A stretch of DNA of 64,000 nt, from positions 33,068 to 97,067 of the forward strand of contig JAFGEF010000093.1 in assembly GCA_016931715.1 (NCBI GenBank). The letters run 5' to 3'. This DNA is from Sedimentisphaerales bacterium. GTDB taxonomy: Bacteria; Planctomycetota; Phycisphaerae; Sedimentisphaerales; Anaerobacaceae. Under the pieces are notes generated by a model. The model was not told where the DNA came from, made no database searches, and was given only the letters and a program-made list of their open reading frames with translations. Below, piece after piece: positions 53,040 to 62,966 of the stretch. Position 1 is the first letter of the stretch. Every line of letters starts with the position of its first letter. Made by a program: the position numbers and the translations under genes.

Positions 53040-56000
53040 TTAATGCTCTTCATTCTCTATATTATACTGTACATCCGCCTTTATTAGAAGAAACGTTTGC
53101 TTGTCTGCTTGCATCATTCCTTCGATTACGGACATTTGAAAAAGAACGTATTTTCCAATTGGAATTGCAATCTTCGTAGAAATCATTTGACTATGAATAG
53201 CCGGAAGCAGAGCCGGATTGTTTGCATCACTTTTGCTTTCGACAGGTTCAGAATTTTCAATGTCGATTTTTAAGCGAATATTATTGTCTGCTTTTCTTAA
53301 TTCCGGGACAAGCTCAAGCTCAAAGCCTGTTTTGATTACCTCATTTACAAGTTTGTGTCCATCAGGAGAATTCACATCTTTCTCCTGCAATTCATAGCCT
53401 GTACTTGTCGTTATGCTCATTTTTGTTGATTGGCCATCGTAAGTGATTGTTCTCGGGCTTGAAGCAAGATTAGTACCAGGCATGGAAACCGCCCATTCTT
53501 TAAATTTCTGTATTTGCGTTTCTGTCAATTCACTATAGGGTGAATTTTCTAAGCCAAACTCTTTAGCCAGAAAATCATTTATTACCGAGAGCGGCCGCTT
53601 TATAGTTACAACATCAGCCTGCAAAATTATCTGTTCTTTGTTTTGTTTATTTGTTTCATCTTTTGTTTGTTGCGTTGTTTTCTCATCAGTTTTTTTACTT
53701 TTGGGTAAATATTCTATCTCAACTGAATTACTTATAACAAATAAACCATCCTCGCCATTTTTGTAACCTTCCAGCCACTCTAACGGCCTGAATTTCACTC
53801 TAAAAATATGTTTGCCAGGTTCAATTTTTAATTTATTACCCCAGAATTCGGCGTCTCCAGGGCGATACTGAAGTTTTTTACTATCTTTTGGTAAAGCCCA
53901 TGAATCTGAAAGATTAATTTTAATAGAACCTTTAGCATCAAATGAATATTTCACGAATTGTTCAGGCATTGGTTTGGCCCATCCATACCACGTACCGTCA
54001 ACTTCAACTTCACAATTTATTTCAGAGGAAGTAGAAAAGCTGAATTGTTTTTTACTTTCGTTACTTAAAATCAGTGATAAATAGGGAGGATTTTCCAAAT
54101 TCCATTTAAATGCAGGTTTAATCAATCCACACTTCAATCCATTTTGCATTTCCCCCCATTCTTGTTTTTGCTTTGCATTTTGATTATTATTAAGGTTTTC
54201 TGATTCCTCTGCGGCTACACCACTTTGATTTTTATTTGCGGTTTTGCCATTAGCGTTTCCTGTAAGTGATTTTATAAGTTCAGTATGGGGCTGGGTATCA
54301 ATACGACGCCATATTTTTGCCATGCCGCTTTCCTGCGAAACAGGATACTGAACGATGGCCCCATTTTCCTGAAGACTTAATTTAAATTCAGCGCTGCCAT
54401 ATTCAGCCAATTCAATAACACCATTTTCATAATGGCTCTGGTCTTTGTGCCCGTTGGAATATAAGACAACAATCCGGCCATCACTAAAAATAGCCATCTG
54501 CTCATCATCACCTTCCGGATTATCGAAAAACCATGTACCAACCATTCCCGCCGTGACATCGGATTTGGTACTTGACGGCTTGTCATTGCTCGTTGGATTC
54601 AACAGCTTTTGAAACATCTGGCTCGAATTATTCCCCATTTGCATTATGATATTAAGATATGTTTTTGTTTTCTCGATGTCACCTTCTTTCAGAGCCTGGT
54701 ACATAATATCGAACTGTTTTGCTCCGGCTGTTACTATCGTCTCGAACTGAGTGGACTTTGCGAGAGCATGCATTTTCGGCAGAACATCCTCAACTGTCTC
54801 ACAATATTTCTTCGCTGTCTCAACATTACCTTTATCAAGTTCAGATTCAATACTTTCACAATTCGTACCGATAATCAAAAACATGCTGAAAAGATTTGCT
54901 TTATCAGCATCCGAAAGACTTCCTGTTGATAGAGACTTAATCTCAGGAGAATTATCTCGGATACTGCTTTTAAGCATTTCTTCAAGCCCAGGGCCTGCTT
55001 TATTGATTGCTTCCATTAAACCTTTCGCTTTATCGATATCATTATTTTTCAATGCAGATATAATCAACTGACCCTGTTGGAGTACCATACTAAGAGCTGT
55101 TTCGAGAGAAGTACCTTTAATTTTGGCCGCGACTAAATCCAATTGCGGCTCAGCAGCTTCAAGAACACTAAGTGCCTTTTGAGGATTATTTTCTTTGAAC
55201 AATGCTTCATAAGCTGAAGTGAATAATCCGTGCAAAGGTTCTACCATGCCAACAACCTGCTGCAAATTACCAGATTCCTTTTCCTTTGTACTCTCTGCGG
55301 CTGCAGCTTTTTCGGATCCATTTTGAACTTGGAACCATTGACCATCCTTAAAAATCCACTCTGTTTTACCTGTTTGCCCTTCTTTTTGTACCTGGTTAGA
55401 TACAACAGGAATCCATTTGCCATTTTGATAAAACCATTCTATGCGACCTTTGCTCTCTCCGGCTTCAGCTTGATCCTTTTCCGAGACAAGTGTGTCCTCC
55501 ACGTCTTTTTTATTTTGTATATCAATTTGCACATCGATTTTTATGCCAGGTTTGAAAGCCACATTATTAAAACGTACGAACTCAAATTTTCGGTAGTATA
55601 ATTCATAATCAGCGATTTGGTCGAAGGTTAATCTGTCGAAAACGAATTGAAATGTATTTATAGCCGAATTACGCAGGCCGCCTGTTTCAATTGTATTAGC
55701 ACTCTGGAAATATGCCTGTTCTGACTGGCGAGTGCTGCCGTCTTTTAGTTTGCAAACAAGTCTGAATTCATAATCATGCGAAGTTACATTTGCCCATATA
55801 GAAGTAACCATATCTGGTTCAGCATTATCCGCTATGGGCGGCTGAATCACTATCTGGTCACTGCTGCCTATCAAATACGACCTGGGTATATGCAGAGCTT
55901 CTCCAACGTTTTGCCTTATTATCCATTGTCCCTGTGCAATCCCGATTTCTACTGGTCCTTTTTCAAACGCATCCTCGTGATGGGGTTTTGAATTATCAGG

Positions 56001-59000
56001 ATAATTTATGAAACAAAAAGCAGTACCATCTTGAGCGACCTTAGATAAAAAGCCTAAACCTTCATATATTTTAGCTTTCATGGAAATATCTTCACCACCC
56101 TGAGCCTTTGCCAAAACAGTATATCGAGTGGGAATATCGCCCATAGGTGGCGTTCTTGTACTTGCTTCAAAAGATGGCTCAGGCATTTCACTGCCATCAG
56201 GTTTCCACCATTTAGCTCCTTCAACAGGCTCTTTACAAAGTCCAACCAGCTCAACTGTCACATTGCCGGGAAGAGAGGCAGCAAATTGACCAAATTCCGG
56301 CCCCATGAACGCGGCTTCTACTCTTGCACTAATTGGTATCTCATCATTCAATGATGTAACTGATATTGCAGGATTAGTATATGAATCATTTTTTAACGAA
56401 ACATCTTTGAATATTACAATATCAATCGGCTGGATTTGGATTTCATAATGGTCTATTCGATCTTTTGTCATTCCGTCAAATCTGCATTTCGAAATTAAGA
56501 TATTGCCTTCAGAATCAGCCCAATCCAGCACATTATCATGTGGCTCACGGATATTACCGAACTTATCTATAACAATTACTCGTGCGGCCATTTCTTTGAT
56601 TTTGTGCTTTACTTCAATAAATAAGCTGCCGTCTTTTTCCTCAATTTTGCCAAGAGTGACGTTTTGTTTTTGGCCGCGATGAGTTATCGAAATTTCTTTC
56701 TCATTATTGCCATCATTTTCAGCAATGGTTTTCCACTGACCATTTGAAACATAGAACGTAAGATTTATTTTGTCCAATGTTTCAGGAAAAGCCCTGCTTG
56801 CGGTGAAATAATGCTGTCCTGACGAAAATAATGAGCGAAACGAACCGGGAATTCCCTGTTCTGACATAAAATTCCATTCATTCTTTACGACTTTATTTAT
56901 TTTATTGGAAGGTAAATCGCAATGAATGAAGAATTCATAAGTCTGTGTATCTGCTGCGCTTACAATTCCTGAAGAGCCGCTGAGATGAGAGAAGATTTCA
57001 TCAGATGAATTAAGCTTTTGTCTGCCATCCGGGCTATACCACGGCTGGTTCGGCTGGCTTTTCTTACATACTCCTACCAATTCAATCGTACCACCGTTGG
57101 GTAAAGTAGCTGTAAATTTAGGTCTTAATTTGATTTCATCCTCGGATATTTGGATACCAACAACATTTATCTGCTCAAGAGGAATATTAACAGAATCAGC
57201 TTTAATTGTTGTTGTGCCTCCGCTTGACCAACTGCCGCCTCTGCTCTTATTCGGGTCAATTCTTTTCCCTGCCCGGTCATAATATGCAAGTTGTATATTA
57301 TTGGTTCGCATTCCATTTAATTTGAACGCAAAGCCGGATGTTCCTTCATTAGCCTGGCCAACTGTAAACGTGTTATCCCAGTTATCGGCGCTGGCAGAAG
57401 TTCCGGTTATCCTTTTATTACTGTAAGCATAAAGCTCTAATTCAATCGGGGACAGAGTATTACTGATAAATTCGCCATCTTTACCATTTATATTAAATGT
57501 AACCTGAGGGCATGAAGCAAATAGATTACTTACTTTCGGCAGTTTTATACCATCAAAATAAAATGTGTCCCTGCTGATAAAAGGCGATATTTCAAAGTAA
57601 TCTATCTTTTCTTTTGGGAAACCGATTTCGATTACATGATGTCTTCCGTTAGCCGAAGAAATAAAATGCGGTGCCCCTGTTGATACATAACGCTGCCCAT
57701 CTTTACTAACTGCACATATTTGATACTGTCTTCTGCTTCTATTATCTGCGCTGAATTGAAAAGCTACAGACGTTGCCGTTTTGTCATATTCGGAATGATG
57801 CTTAGTCCAGTTAATACCATTTAAATTACTCGAACGATTATACATTCCTTCTTTTATTTCAAGAATTTTAAGCGTGTTATCTTCAAGATTTGCAACAGCA
57901 TTTTCCTGTGCCGGGACTCGAATTATTTTGGTTTCGTCGGGTTTATGTATCACTCGCAACCATACATCTATTTCATCCGGTAATAACTGCCCGATGCTAT
58001 ATATAGTTACAAGAGAATTCTGAATATTATACCCAATTCCGATATAATCTTCGTAATTTAGAATCTCACGTTTTTCATGATCGAATACTCTCAATTCAAC
58101 AGCTTCATATTTTTCAATACCAGGACTTATATGTACCTGAGCAATATCCATCCATGCAGCTTGTTTTCTGTAATCTGGAACAGGTAAAGCTTCCATTCCG
58201 AATTTAGAACCATCCGGTCCACGAACAATATACTCACCGCTACGATCCCATCGAACTACAAGATCAGCTAAAAAATTAGTAGGACCGACTTTCACTTTAT
58301 AATCTTCAGATACTTTCGCTTTTTCATATAGCCCTCCAAGTTTGGTGGTTTTATATCTTTTAGCCATTGGTAACAAAATCGCCGCGGCGATAATAACTAC
58401 AAACAAACCGAAGATTCCAAGTTTTGCAGATTTCGGGATTGGGCGGCCTAAGATATGTTTAATTCGTTCAGAAAGAGCTTTTTTAGACTCTACTACACCA
58501 ACTAAACGCAGGCTCAGAGCAGGTCGGGAAAATGCCATCTCAGCTACATCAATGAGCGTATTGCTGTAGCTTTTGGCCTCCGCGCCAAGAGCTACGAGAA
58601 CCATTTCATCTACGGCCTGTTCGCGAATGCGGCGAACAATCGCATTTGCAAGCCAAACCAGTGGATTATAAAAGTAAATAATCTGCAAAATAGTTTGAAC
58701 ACAATTTACCCAAAGGTCGGCCCTTTTAATATGAGACAATTCGTGGATTAAAATCGCTTTGAATTTGTCATGCGACATTTTACTTAAAAGATTCGCGGGT
58801 ATTAAAATCACCGGTTTGAATAAGCCGCATACAGCAGGACTGGATGCATTAAGAGAAAGTTTCATTCCAATACTGCGGCGGATTCCAAGTTGCTTTGAGC
58901 ATTCCTGTGAAGTTTCGAGCAGTCTGTTCTTTGCAGGTTCGCTTTGAGCAATTAGACTTTTTACAAAAAATATTCGCTGGATAAGTAAAACGGATAAAAC

Positions 59001-59510
59001 CAAAACACCAATAAGCCAAATCAAAAATATTCCCCCCTGCCAGGTCATGGAATTTGCATTTGTAATATCAGGTTCAATGGCTTGTGGTGCAGTACTTACT
59101 TTTTGCGTTTCTGTAATCCGCGGCGTATCAGTTCTGCTAAAATTCTGTAAATCACGAACTTGTTGCGGCGAGAATTCTGTCCCAAAAGATTCTGCTGAAA
59201 TAGAAGATTCCTGATTGTTATTTTCTGCTCTTTTATCAATATTTTCTGAACTTACTACAAAATATTCCCCAAACCAGTTTCCAATTCCTGTAGGTAATGA
59301 CAATGCCGGCGGCAAAATCAGCTTAATAAAAACAAGCATCCATATACAATAGCGAAATGTCGCTCGAACTCGCTTGCGAATGAGAATATCAATTATAAGC
59401 AATAAAATAATAAGCACACTAACTTGTACAAACATTGTTAATGAAAAGTCACAGAACGCACGACCTGTTTCATTAAATATCTTTATGATATTATCAATTA
59501 TATTATTCAT
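53040..59510 (-). CDS. Giant M56 (BlaR1-like) membrane peptidase with long accessory region
   Basis: 2156 residues; ATG with GGGAGAG upstream. The N-terminal 390 residues are a BlaR1/MecR1-type M56 domain with TM helices near 15-40, 50-70 and 162-182, and the zinc motif HELSHIKRADLW near residue 254. A further TM lies near 365-385. The long remainder probably faces outside. Two copies of an ELVG-x-CK-...-W-x-PDG element lie near 795-835 and 1075-1110, two W-x-(Y/K)-x-G-x-W elements near 1353-1397, and a beta-rich segment resembling secretin-type domains in the last 200 residues. BlaR1 relatives sense a signal outside and cleave BlaI; the signal here is unknown. blaI is 23 bases upstream. Confidence 0.85.
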   Translation of the reverse strand: MNNIIDNIIKIFNETGRAFCDFSLTMFVQVSVLIILLLIIDILIRKRVRATFRYCIWMLVFIKLILPPALSLPTGIGNWFGEYFVVSSENIDKRAENNNQESSISAESFGTEFSPQQVRDLQNFSRTDTPRITETQKVSTAPQAIEPDITNANSMTWQGGIFLIWLIGVLVLSVLLIQRIFFVKSLIAQSEPAKNRLLETSQECSKQLGIRRSIGMKLSLNASSPAVCGLFKPVILIPANLLSKMSHDKFKAILIHELSHIKRADLWVNCVQTILQIIYFYNPLVWLANAIVRRIREQAVDEMVLVALGAEAKSYSNTLIDVAEMAFSRPALSLRLVGVVESKKALSERIKHILGRPIPKSAKLGIFGLFVVIIAAAILLPMAKRYKTTKLGGLYEKAKVSEDYKVKVGPTNFLADLVVRWDRSGEYIVRGPDGSKFGMEALPVPDYRKQAAWMDIAQVHISPGIEKYEAVELRVFDHEKREILNYEDYIGIGYNIQNSLVTIYSIGQLLPDEIDVWLRVIHKPDETKIIRVPAQENAVANLEDNTLKILEIKEGMYNRSSNLNGINWTKHHSEYDKTATSVAFQFSADNRSRRQYQICAVSKDGQRYVSTGAPHFISSANGRHHVIEIGFPKEKIDYFEISPFISRDTFYFDGIKLPKVSNLFASCPQVTFNINGKDGEFISNTLSPIELELYAYSNKRITGTSASADNWDNTFTVGQANEGTSGFAFKLNGMRTNNIQLAYYDRAGKRIDPNKSRGGSWSSGGTTTIKADSVNIPLEQINVVGIQISEDEIKLRPKFTATLPNGGTIELVGVCKKSQPNQPWYSPDGRQKLNSSDEIFSHLSGSSGIVSAADTQTYEFFIHCDLPSNKINKVVKNEWNFMSEQGIPGSFRSLFSSGQHYFTASRAFPETLDKINLTFYVSNGQWKTIAENDGNNEKEISITHRGQKQNVTLGKIEEKDGSLFIEVKHKIKEMAARVIVIDKFGNIREPHDNVLDWADSEGNILISKCRFDGMTKDRIDHYEIQIQPIDIVIFKDVSLKNDSYTNPAISVTSLNDEIPISARVEAAFMGPEFGQFAASLPGNVTVELVGLCKEPVEGAKWWKPDGSEMPEPSFEASTRTPPMGDIPTRYTVLAKAQGGEDISMKAKIYEGLGFLSKVAQDGTAFCFINYPDNSKPHHEDAFEKGPVEIGIAQGQWIIRQNVGEALHIPRSYLIGSSDQIVIQPPIADNAEPDMVTSIWANVTSHDYEFRLVCKLKDGSTRQSEQAYFQSANTIETGGLRNSAINTFQFVFDRLTFDQIADYELYYRKFEFVRFNNVAFKPGIKIDVQIDIQNKKDVEDTLVSEKDQAEAGESKGRIEWFYQNGKWIPVVSNQVQKEGQTGKTEWIFKDGQWFQVQNGSEKAAAAESTKEKESGNLQQVVGMVEPLHGLFTSAYEALFKENNPQKALSVLEAAEPQLDLVAAKIKGTSLETALSMVLQQGQLIISALKNNDIDKAKGLMEAINKAGPGLEEMLKSSIRDNSPEIKSLSTGSLSDADKANLFSMFLIIGTNCESIESELDKGNVETAKKYCETVEDVLPKMHALAKSTQFETIVTAGAKQFDIMYQALKEGDIEKTKTYLNIIMQMGNNSSQMFQKLLNPTSNDKPSSTKSDVTAGMVGTWFFDNPEGDDEQMAIFSDGRIVVLYSNGHKDQSHYENGVIELAEYGSAEFKLSLQENGAIVQYPVSQESGMAKIWRRIDTQPHTELIKSLTGNANGKTANKNQSGVAAEESENLNNNQNAKQKQEWGEMQNGLKCGLIKPAFKWNLENPPYLSLILSNESKKQFSFSTSSEINCEVEVDGTWYGWAKPMPEQFVKYSFDAKGSIKINLSDSWALPKDSKKLQYRPGDAEFWGNKLKIEPGKHIFRVKFRPLEWLEGYKNGEDGLFVISNSVEIEYLPKSKKTDEKTTQQTKDETNKQNKEQIILQADVVTIKRPLSVINDFLAKEFGLENSPYSELTETQIQKFKEWAVSMPGTNLASSPRTITYDGQSTKMSITTSTGYELQEKDVNSPDGHKLVNEVIKTGFELELVPELRKADNNIRLKIDIENSEPVESKSDANNPALLPAIHSQMISTKIAIPIGKYVLFQMSVIEGMMQADKQTFLLIKADVQYNIENEEH

Positions 59511-59533
59511 TGTTTCTCTCCCGAAACTAAAGC

Positions 59534-59974
59534 TTATTTTGCTTTTTCCTCACTTTTTCTAACAAGCTCACGAAGTTGAGACGCTTCATCCGTTGAAATT
59601 CCCTCATGCTCTATTAGAAACTGCATCATGGGAGTTAAAGCTCCATTAAATGCACGTTTGAGCATTTTGCGAAACTCTCGCTGTTTTGCATCCACCTCGC
59701 TTATGCACGATTTAAATAGTTGCAGGTTGCGAACCTTCTCGATTTGCAGAAATCCCTTTTCAGCCATCCTGTCCATAGTGGTTTTGACGGTGCTGTATGC
59801 CTTACCTGAGATACCTTCGGAGGACATTCTCCGGCGGGCAAGCTCTTCCTGAACAGCGCCCGCCGAACATGGCTCAATATCCCAGATTATACGCATAATC
59901 TCCCACTCGACTTCGGTCATCTCTATTTTTCGTTCATTTTTTCTAATTTTTTGTTCTTCTACTGAATCTGACAT
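59534..59974 (-). CDS. BlaI/MecI-family transcriptional repressor
   Basis: 146 residues from ATG 59974 (GAGG upstream). The winged helix EMTEVEWEIMRIIWDIEPCS followed by KAYSTVKTTMDRMAEKGFLQ is characteristic of BlaI/MecI, with the C-terminal helices that dimerise and are cut by the partner protease. It lies directly upstream of the M56 gene in the same operon, the standard BlaI-BlaR1 arrangement. The two repeated palindromes upstream (59989-60019) are likely operators. Confidence 0.93.
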   Translation of the reverse strand: MSDSVEEQKIRKNERKIEMTEVEWEIMRIIWDIEPCSAGAVQEELARRRMSSEGISGKAYSTVKTTMDRMAEKGFLQIEKVRNLQLFKSCISEVDAKQREFRKMLKRAFNGALTPMMQFLIEHEGISTDEASQLRELVRKSEEKAK

Positions 59975-59988
59975 AATCAAATACCTCT

Positions 59989-60019
59989 ATATTCTATATG
60001 GTTAGAGCATATTCTATAT
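59989..60019 (-). promoter_or_regulatory. Candidate BlaI operator: two identical 11-bp palindromes
   Basis: ATATTCTATAT occurs at 59989-59999 and 60009-60019, exactly 20 bp apart (about two helical turns). Each is palindromic around a three-base centre. They lie between the promoter and the blaI start, fitting cooperative binding of two repressor dimers. Confidence 0.6.
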
Positions 60020-60035
60020 ATGTCGAACATGTCAA
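60006..60035 (-). promoter_or_regulatory. Promoter of the blaI-M56 operon
   Basis: Minus strand: TTGACA (60035-60030), 18-bp spacer, TATGCT (60011-60006). The second operator-like palindrome falls in the spacer. Upstream, 60036-60207 is very AT-rich. Confidence 0.45.
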
Positions 60036-60207
60036 TAAAAAAACTTGAATATTATTAAATATTTTTGAAAAATCTTTTTTATTAAGAAAATGAGCCAAAA
60101 ATAGATTATTTTTAGAAAAATATGACTTAAAATATTACTTTTATAATAAAATATATCCCTAACTTCAATTTTGAATAATTCATAGCTATTTTCTGAAAGG
60201 AGTATTT

Positions 60208-60687
60208 ATGAAAAAAGTGTTTTCGACAATTCTTATTTTAACATTAGTTTCTGTTTTATTTGCCGCAAGGTCAAACCCAGGTGATATTTCCCCCGCTCAA
60301 CAGAAAACAATCAAGAACGAAATTCTCAAAGTACATGATGAGATGAAAAAAGCGGGTGAAAGTCTCAACGCAGATGAATTATTCAAATATGTGCTCGATG
60401 TAAATGATGTCATTATCGAAAATGGCGTATTACGAGCTACTCGCAAAACCGCTCTCGATATAACCAAAGATGGATTTCAGGGAATAAAGGAACTAACATA
60501 CACCTACAATCATAAAAACATCAATGTGATTTCACCAACAGCCGCACTCTGGACAGGTACTGGAGCAACTAATATTGTTTTAGAAGACGGACGCAAAATC
60601 ACCAGCGACTTTGCTGAGACTATTGTTTTTGTTCAGCGTGACGGCCGGTGGAAGGTCCTTCATGCTCATAGATCTTCTGCGAATTAA
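60208..60687 (+). CDS. Secreted SnoaL/NTF2-like (DUF4440-type) protein
   Basis: 159 residues; ATG with GAAAGGAG upstream. The signal peptide MKKVFSTILILTLVSVLFAA is followed by a predicted cone-shaped NTF2-like domain: helices with NADELFKYVLDVNDVIIENG, then strands including NVISPTAALWTGTGATNIVL and FVQRDGRWKVLHAHRSS. The family includes small-molecule-binding and enzymatic members; substrate unknown. It lies 12 bases before the DUF2461 pseudogene. Confidence 0.75.
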   Translation: MKKVFSTILILTLVSVLFAARSNPGDISPAQQKTIKNEILKVHDEMKKAGESLNADELFKYVLDVNDVIIENGVLRATRKTALDITKDGFQGIKELTYTYNHKNINVISPTAALWTGTGATNIVLEDGRKITSDFAETIVFVQRDGRWKVLHAHRSSAN

Positions 60688-60699
60688 TGGAACACAGCT

Positions 60700-61452
60700 A
60701 TGGAAGAAGAGAGACAATTTAATGGTTTTTATCCTGAAACATTGAAGTTTTTGAAATCACTTGAAGCAAACAATAACAAACTATGGTTTGAAAAGCACAG
60801 AGCAGATTATGAGCAATTCGTGCTTGAGCCATTGAAAAATCTCGTAACGGATTTGGGTGATTTCATGTTAAAAATCGACCCGCGTTTTGAAATTACGCCG
60901 TCTATAAACAAGACCATTTCGAGGATTTACAGGGATACTCGATTTTCCAGCGATAAGTCACCATATAGAAGCAACTTCTGGATTGTATTTAAAAGACATG
61001 ACAAAGACTGGTCGTTTAAGTCATGTGCATATTTTTTCGAGGTATTTCCGAATTTCTATCATTATGGAATGGGGTTTTATAACGCCGCTCCCGCTATTAT
61101 GAGCAAATTTCGCGAGTAAATTGATGAAAATCCAAAAGAATTTTTAAAAGCTATCGATTTTTATTCCAGGCAAAAAACTTTTGAACTTAAAGGTGAAAAT
61201 TACAAAAGGATTATAGACAGTTCAAAACCTAAGGAAATTATAAACTGGTATCAGAAAAAGAGTATGTACCTGGTTTGCGAAAAGAAAAAAGACAATGCTC
61301 TTTTCGGCAGGAAGCTTCTTAACGACCTGAAGCACGGATTCGAAGTGATTTCTCCCATTTATCGTTATTTACAGAAAGTCATAAGTTTAGCGGTTCCGCC
61401 TGAAAAAGATTATATCATCAAAGATTCTGATTCTCGTGATATAGAGCTTTAA
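60700..61452 (+). pseudogene. DUF2461 protein, interrupted by one in-frame stop
   Basis: Together the two parts make about 250 residues, the usual DUF2461 size. The N-terminal part has FYPETLKFLKSLEANNNKLW, then ISRIYRDTRFSSDKSPYRSN, the family's conserved regions. A TAA at 61117-61119 then stops the frame, and the same frame continues with IDENPKEFLKAIDFYSRQKT and GRKLLNDLKHGFEVISPIYR to a natural stop at 61452. A single base change (for example CAA to TAA) explains it. A recent inactivation or a sequencing error are both possible. Function of DUF2461 unknown. Confidence 0.85.
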
Positions 61453-61494
61453 CATTGTCGGTTGACTTAACGAGGGCAAGATGTCCTCGACACG

Positions 61495-62034
61495 TTATTT
61501 AATCAACCTTGCGATTTCTTTAAAGTGAGGATGTTTCGCGGTTCTAAGAAGTTCAAACAGTACCATTTCAACAGAGCTGATTTTTCCTCCTTCAGATTCT
61601 ATTCGCTCAAGAGCGATTTTCTTGTTTTCAGGAAATCTCGAAGATACAGCATCTGCAATAATGTTCACATAAAAGCCTTTTCGGAGTAAATCGACCGCCG
61701 TCTGATAAATACAGACATGTGTTTCTATTCCACATAGAAGAACCTGGTTTATGCCCAGATTGTTGAGTTTTTTGTTAAAATTTTCATCTCCGCAGCAACT
61801 GAAGGAAGCCTTATTAATCGGCTCAATACTCGATAGGAGTTCTGCTATTTCAGGAATTGTCGGACCAAGCGACTCCGGGCACTGCTGACACCACAGAATT
61901 GGAATATTTAATATATTTGCGGCTTTGATAAGGATTTGAATGTTTTTAAAAAGAATCTCTTTTTCGTGCATTATCTGGGCGAGCTTGCCCTGCACGTCAA
62001 CTACTGCCAAAGAGCAATTTCCTGTTTCAAGCAT
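61495..62034 (-). CDS. Isochorismatase-family cysteine hydrolase
   Basis: 179 residues. The family triad is recognisable: Asp in LAVVDVQGKLA, Lys in PINKASFSC, and Cys in LLCGIETHVCIYQTAVDLL. This is the YcaC/nicotinamidase-like group of cysteine hydrolases acting on amides or related small molecules; substrate unknown. It starts three bases after the anti-sigma stop, so it is expressed with the sigma factor and anti-sigma factor. Confidence 0.87.
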   Translation of the reverse strand: MLETGNCSLAVVDVQGKLAQIMHEKEILFKNIQILIKAANILNIPILWCQQCPESLGPTIPEIAELLSSIEPINKASFSCCGDENFNKKLNNLGINQVLLCGIETHVCIYQTAVDLLRKGFYVNIIADAVSSRFPENKKIALERIESEGGKISSVEMVLFELLRTAKHPHFKEIARLIK

Positions 62035-62036
62035 CC

Positions 62037-62966
62037 TTACCTGCTGAGAATTATCCTTAATTGAACGGTTTTTTCGTCATTTTCCCGCTGGGCTGGCGGA
62101 TAAGGTCTAACTATTACAGGCTGCGGTATTCTTAGTAAATCCGAACCAACACCGCTGCCAAAAGAAGTAATACCCCTGTCATTTAAGAGTTCATTCAAAC
62201 TGTTTATAACCGAGATATTTTTCGCTGTCTGAATGGATTGTTCCGCATCTTTCTGGTTCACTATTGCGGAAATCTGTGAAGGTGTAATTCCATCAATTTG
62301 TACATTCTCACCAAAAATCTTCGTATCTACAAACAGTTCTGCGGCATACAGCTTGTCCCAGTTATCTTCCAACTCAGTCAATATTTTATTTAAGCCTTCC
62401 CCGCTGCAATTTAATGTATATACACGCCTGTTCAATTCTCTTAAAGGAGTTGCAGAAGCTGCATAACCGCTATTCTTAATTGCCTCGCTAATAACAGAAT
62501 GGACTCCGGGTATGTCGTTCGTTTTTAGTTCAAGTTTGCCGCTGAATCTTATAGCAGCTATTGGGGAATCACCATTATTTGGCCCACCTGTGTCAGAAGG
62601 TGTCAACATATTTATTACAATAACAAGAACCGCGGCAAGCGTAAGCATTGCGGCTGCCGCAAAAACTCTGCGAAACAGGAATAATCCTGTTTTCTTCGTT
62701 CCGTAGTCGGATATAGAAACAGGTGTCTTTGTTATACTGTTTTTCTTCGTTTGCAGTGCTGCTTTTACGTTTTCAATTATAAAAGAAGGAGCCTGAGTAA
62801 CAGGCAATGCGCTCACTAATGTCCTGCATTTTTGAAGCTGTTTCAAACGCCCGGCAATCTTCGGGTCATTCGCAGCCATGCGTTTGACCTCTGTTCTTTG
62901 TCTTACTGGCAATTCGCCATCAACGTAACTATTCAGCAACTCTTCGATTTTCATTTCTTCTGTCAT
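62037..62966 (-). CDS. Anti-sigma factor, membrane-bound
   Basis: 309 residues; ATG with GGAGG upstream. The N-terminal domain IEELLNSYVDGELPVRQRTE, then AANDPKIAGRLKQLQKC, is the anti-sigma (ASD) fold but lacks the zinc HxxxCxxC set, having a single Cys. A TM helix (about 103-124, AAAAMLTLAAVLVIVINML) follows. The C-terminal part lies outside the cytoplasm and may sense envelope state. It overlaps the sigma gene end by 38 bases, so the two are coupled. Confidence 0.82.
   Translation of the reverse strand: MTEEMKIEELLNSYVDGELPVRQRTEVKRMAANDPKIAGRLKQLQKCRTLVSALPVTQAPSFIIENVKAALQTKKNSITKTPVSISDYGTKKTGLFLFRRVFAAAAMLTLAAVLVIVINMLTPSDTGGPNNGDSPIAAIRFSGKLELKTNDIPGVHSVISEAIKNSGYAASATPLRELNRRVYTLNCSGEGLNKILTELEDNWDKLYAAELFVDTKIFGENVQIDGITPSQISAIVNQKDAEQSIQTAKNISVINSLNELLNDRGITSFGSGVGSDLLRIPQPVIVRPYPPAQRENDEKTVQLRIILSR

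Noticed and set aside
55230..55601. Plus-strand open frames within the M56 gene
   Set aside because: Low-complexity shadows of the opposite strand without ribosome sites.
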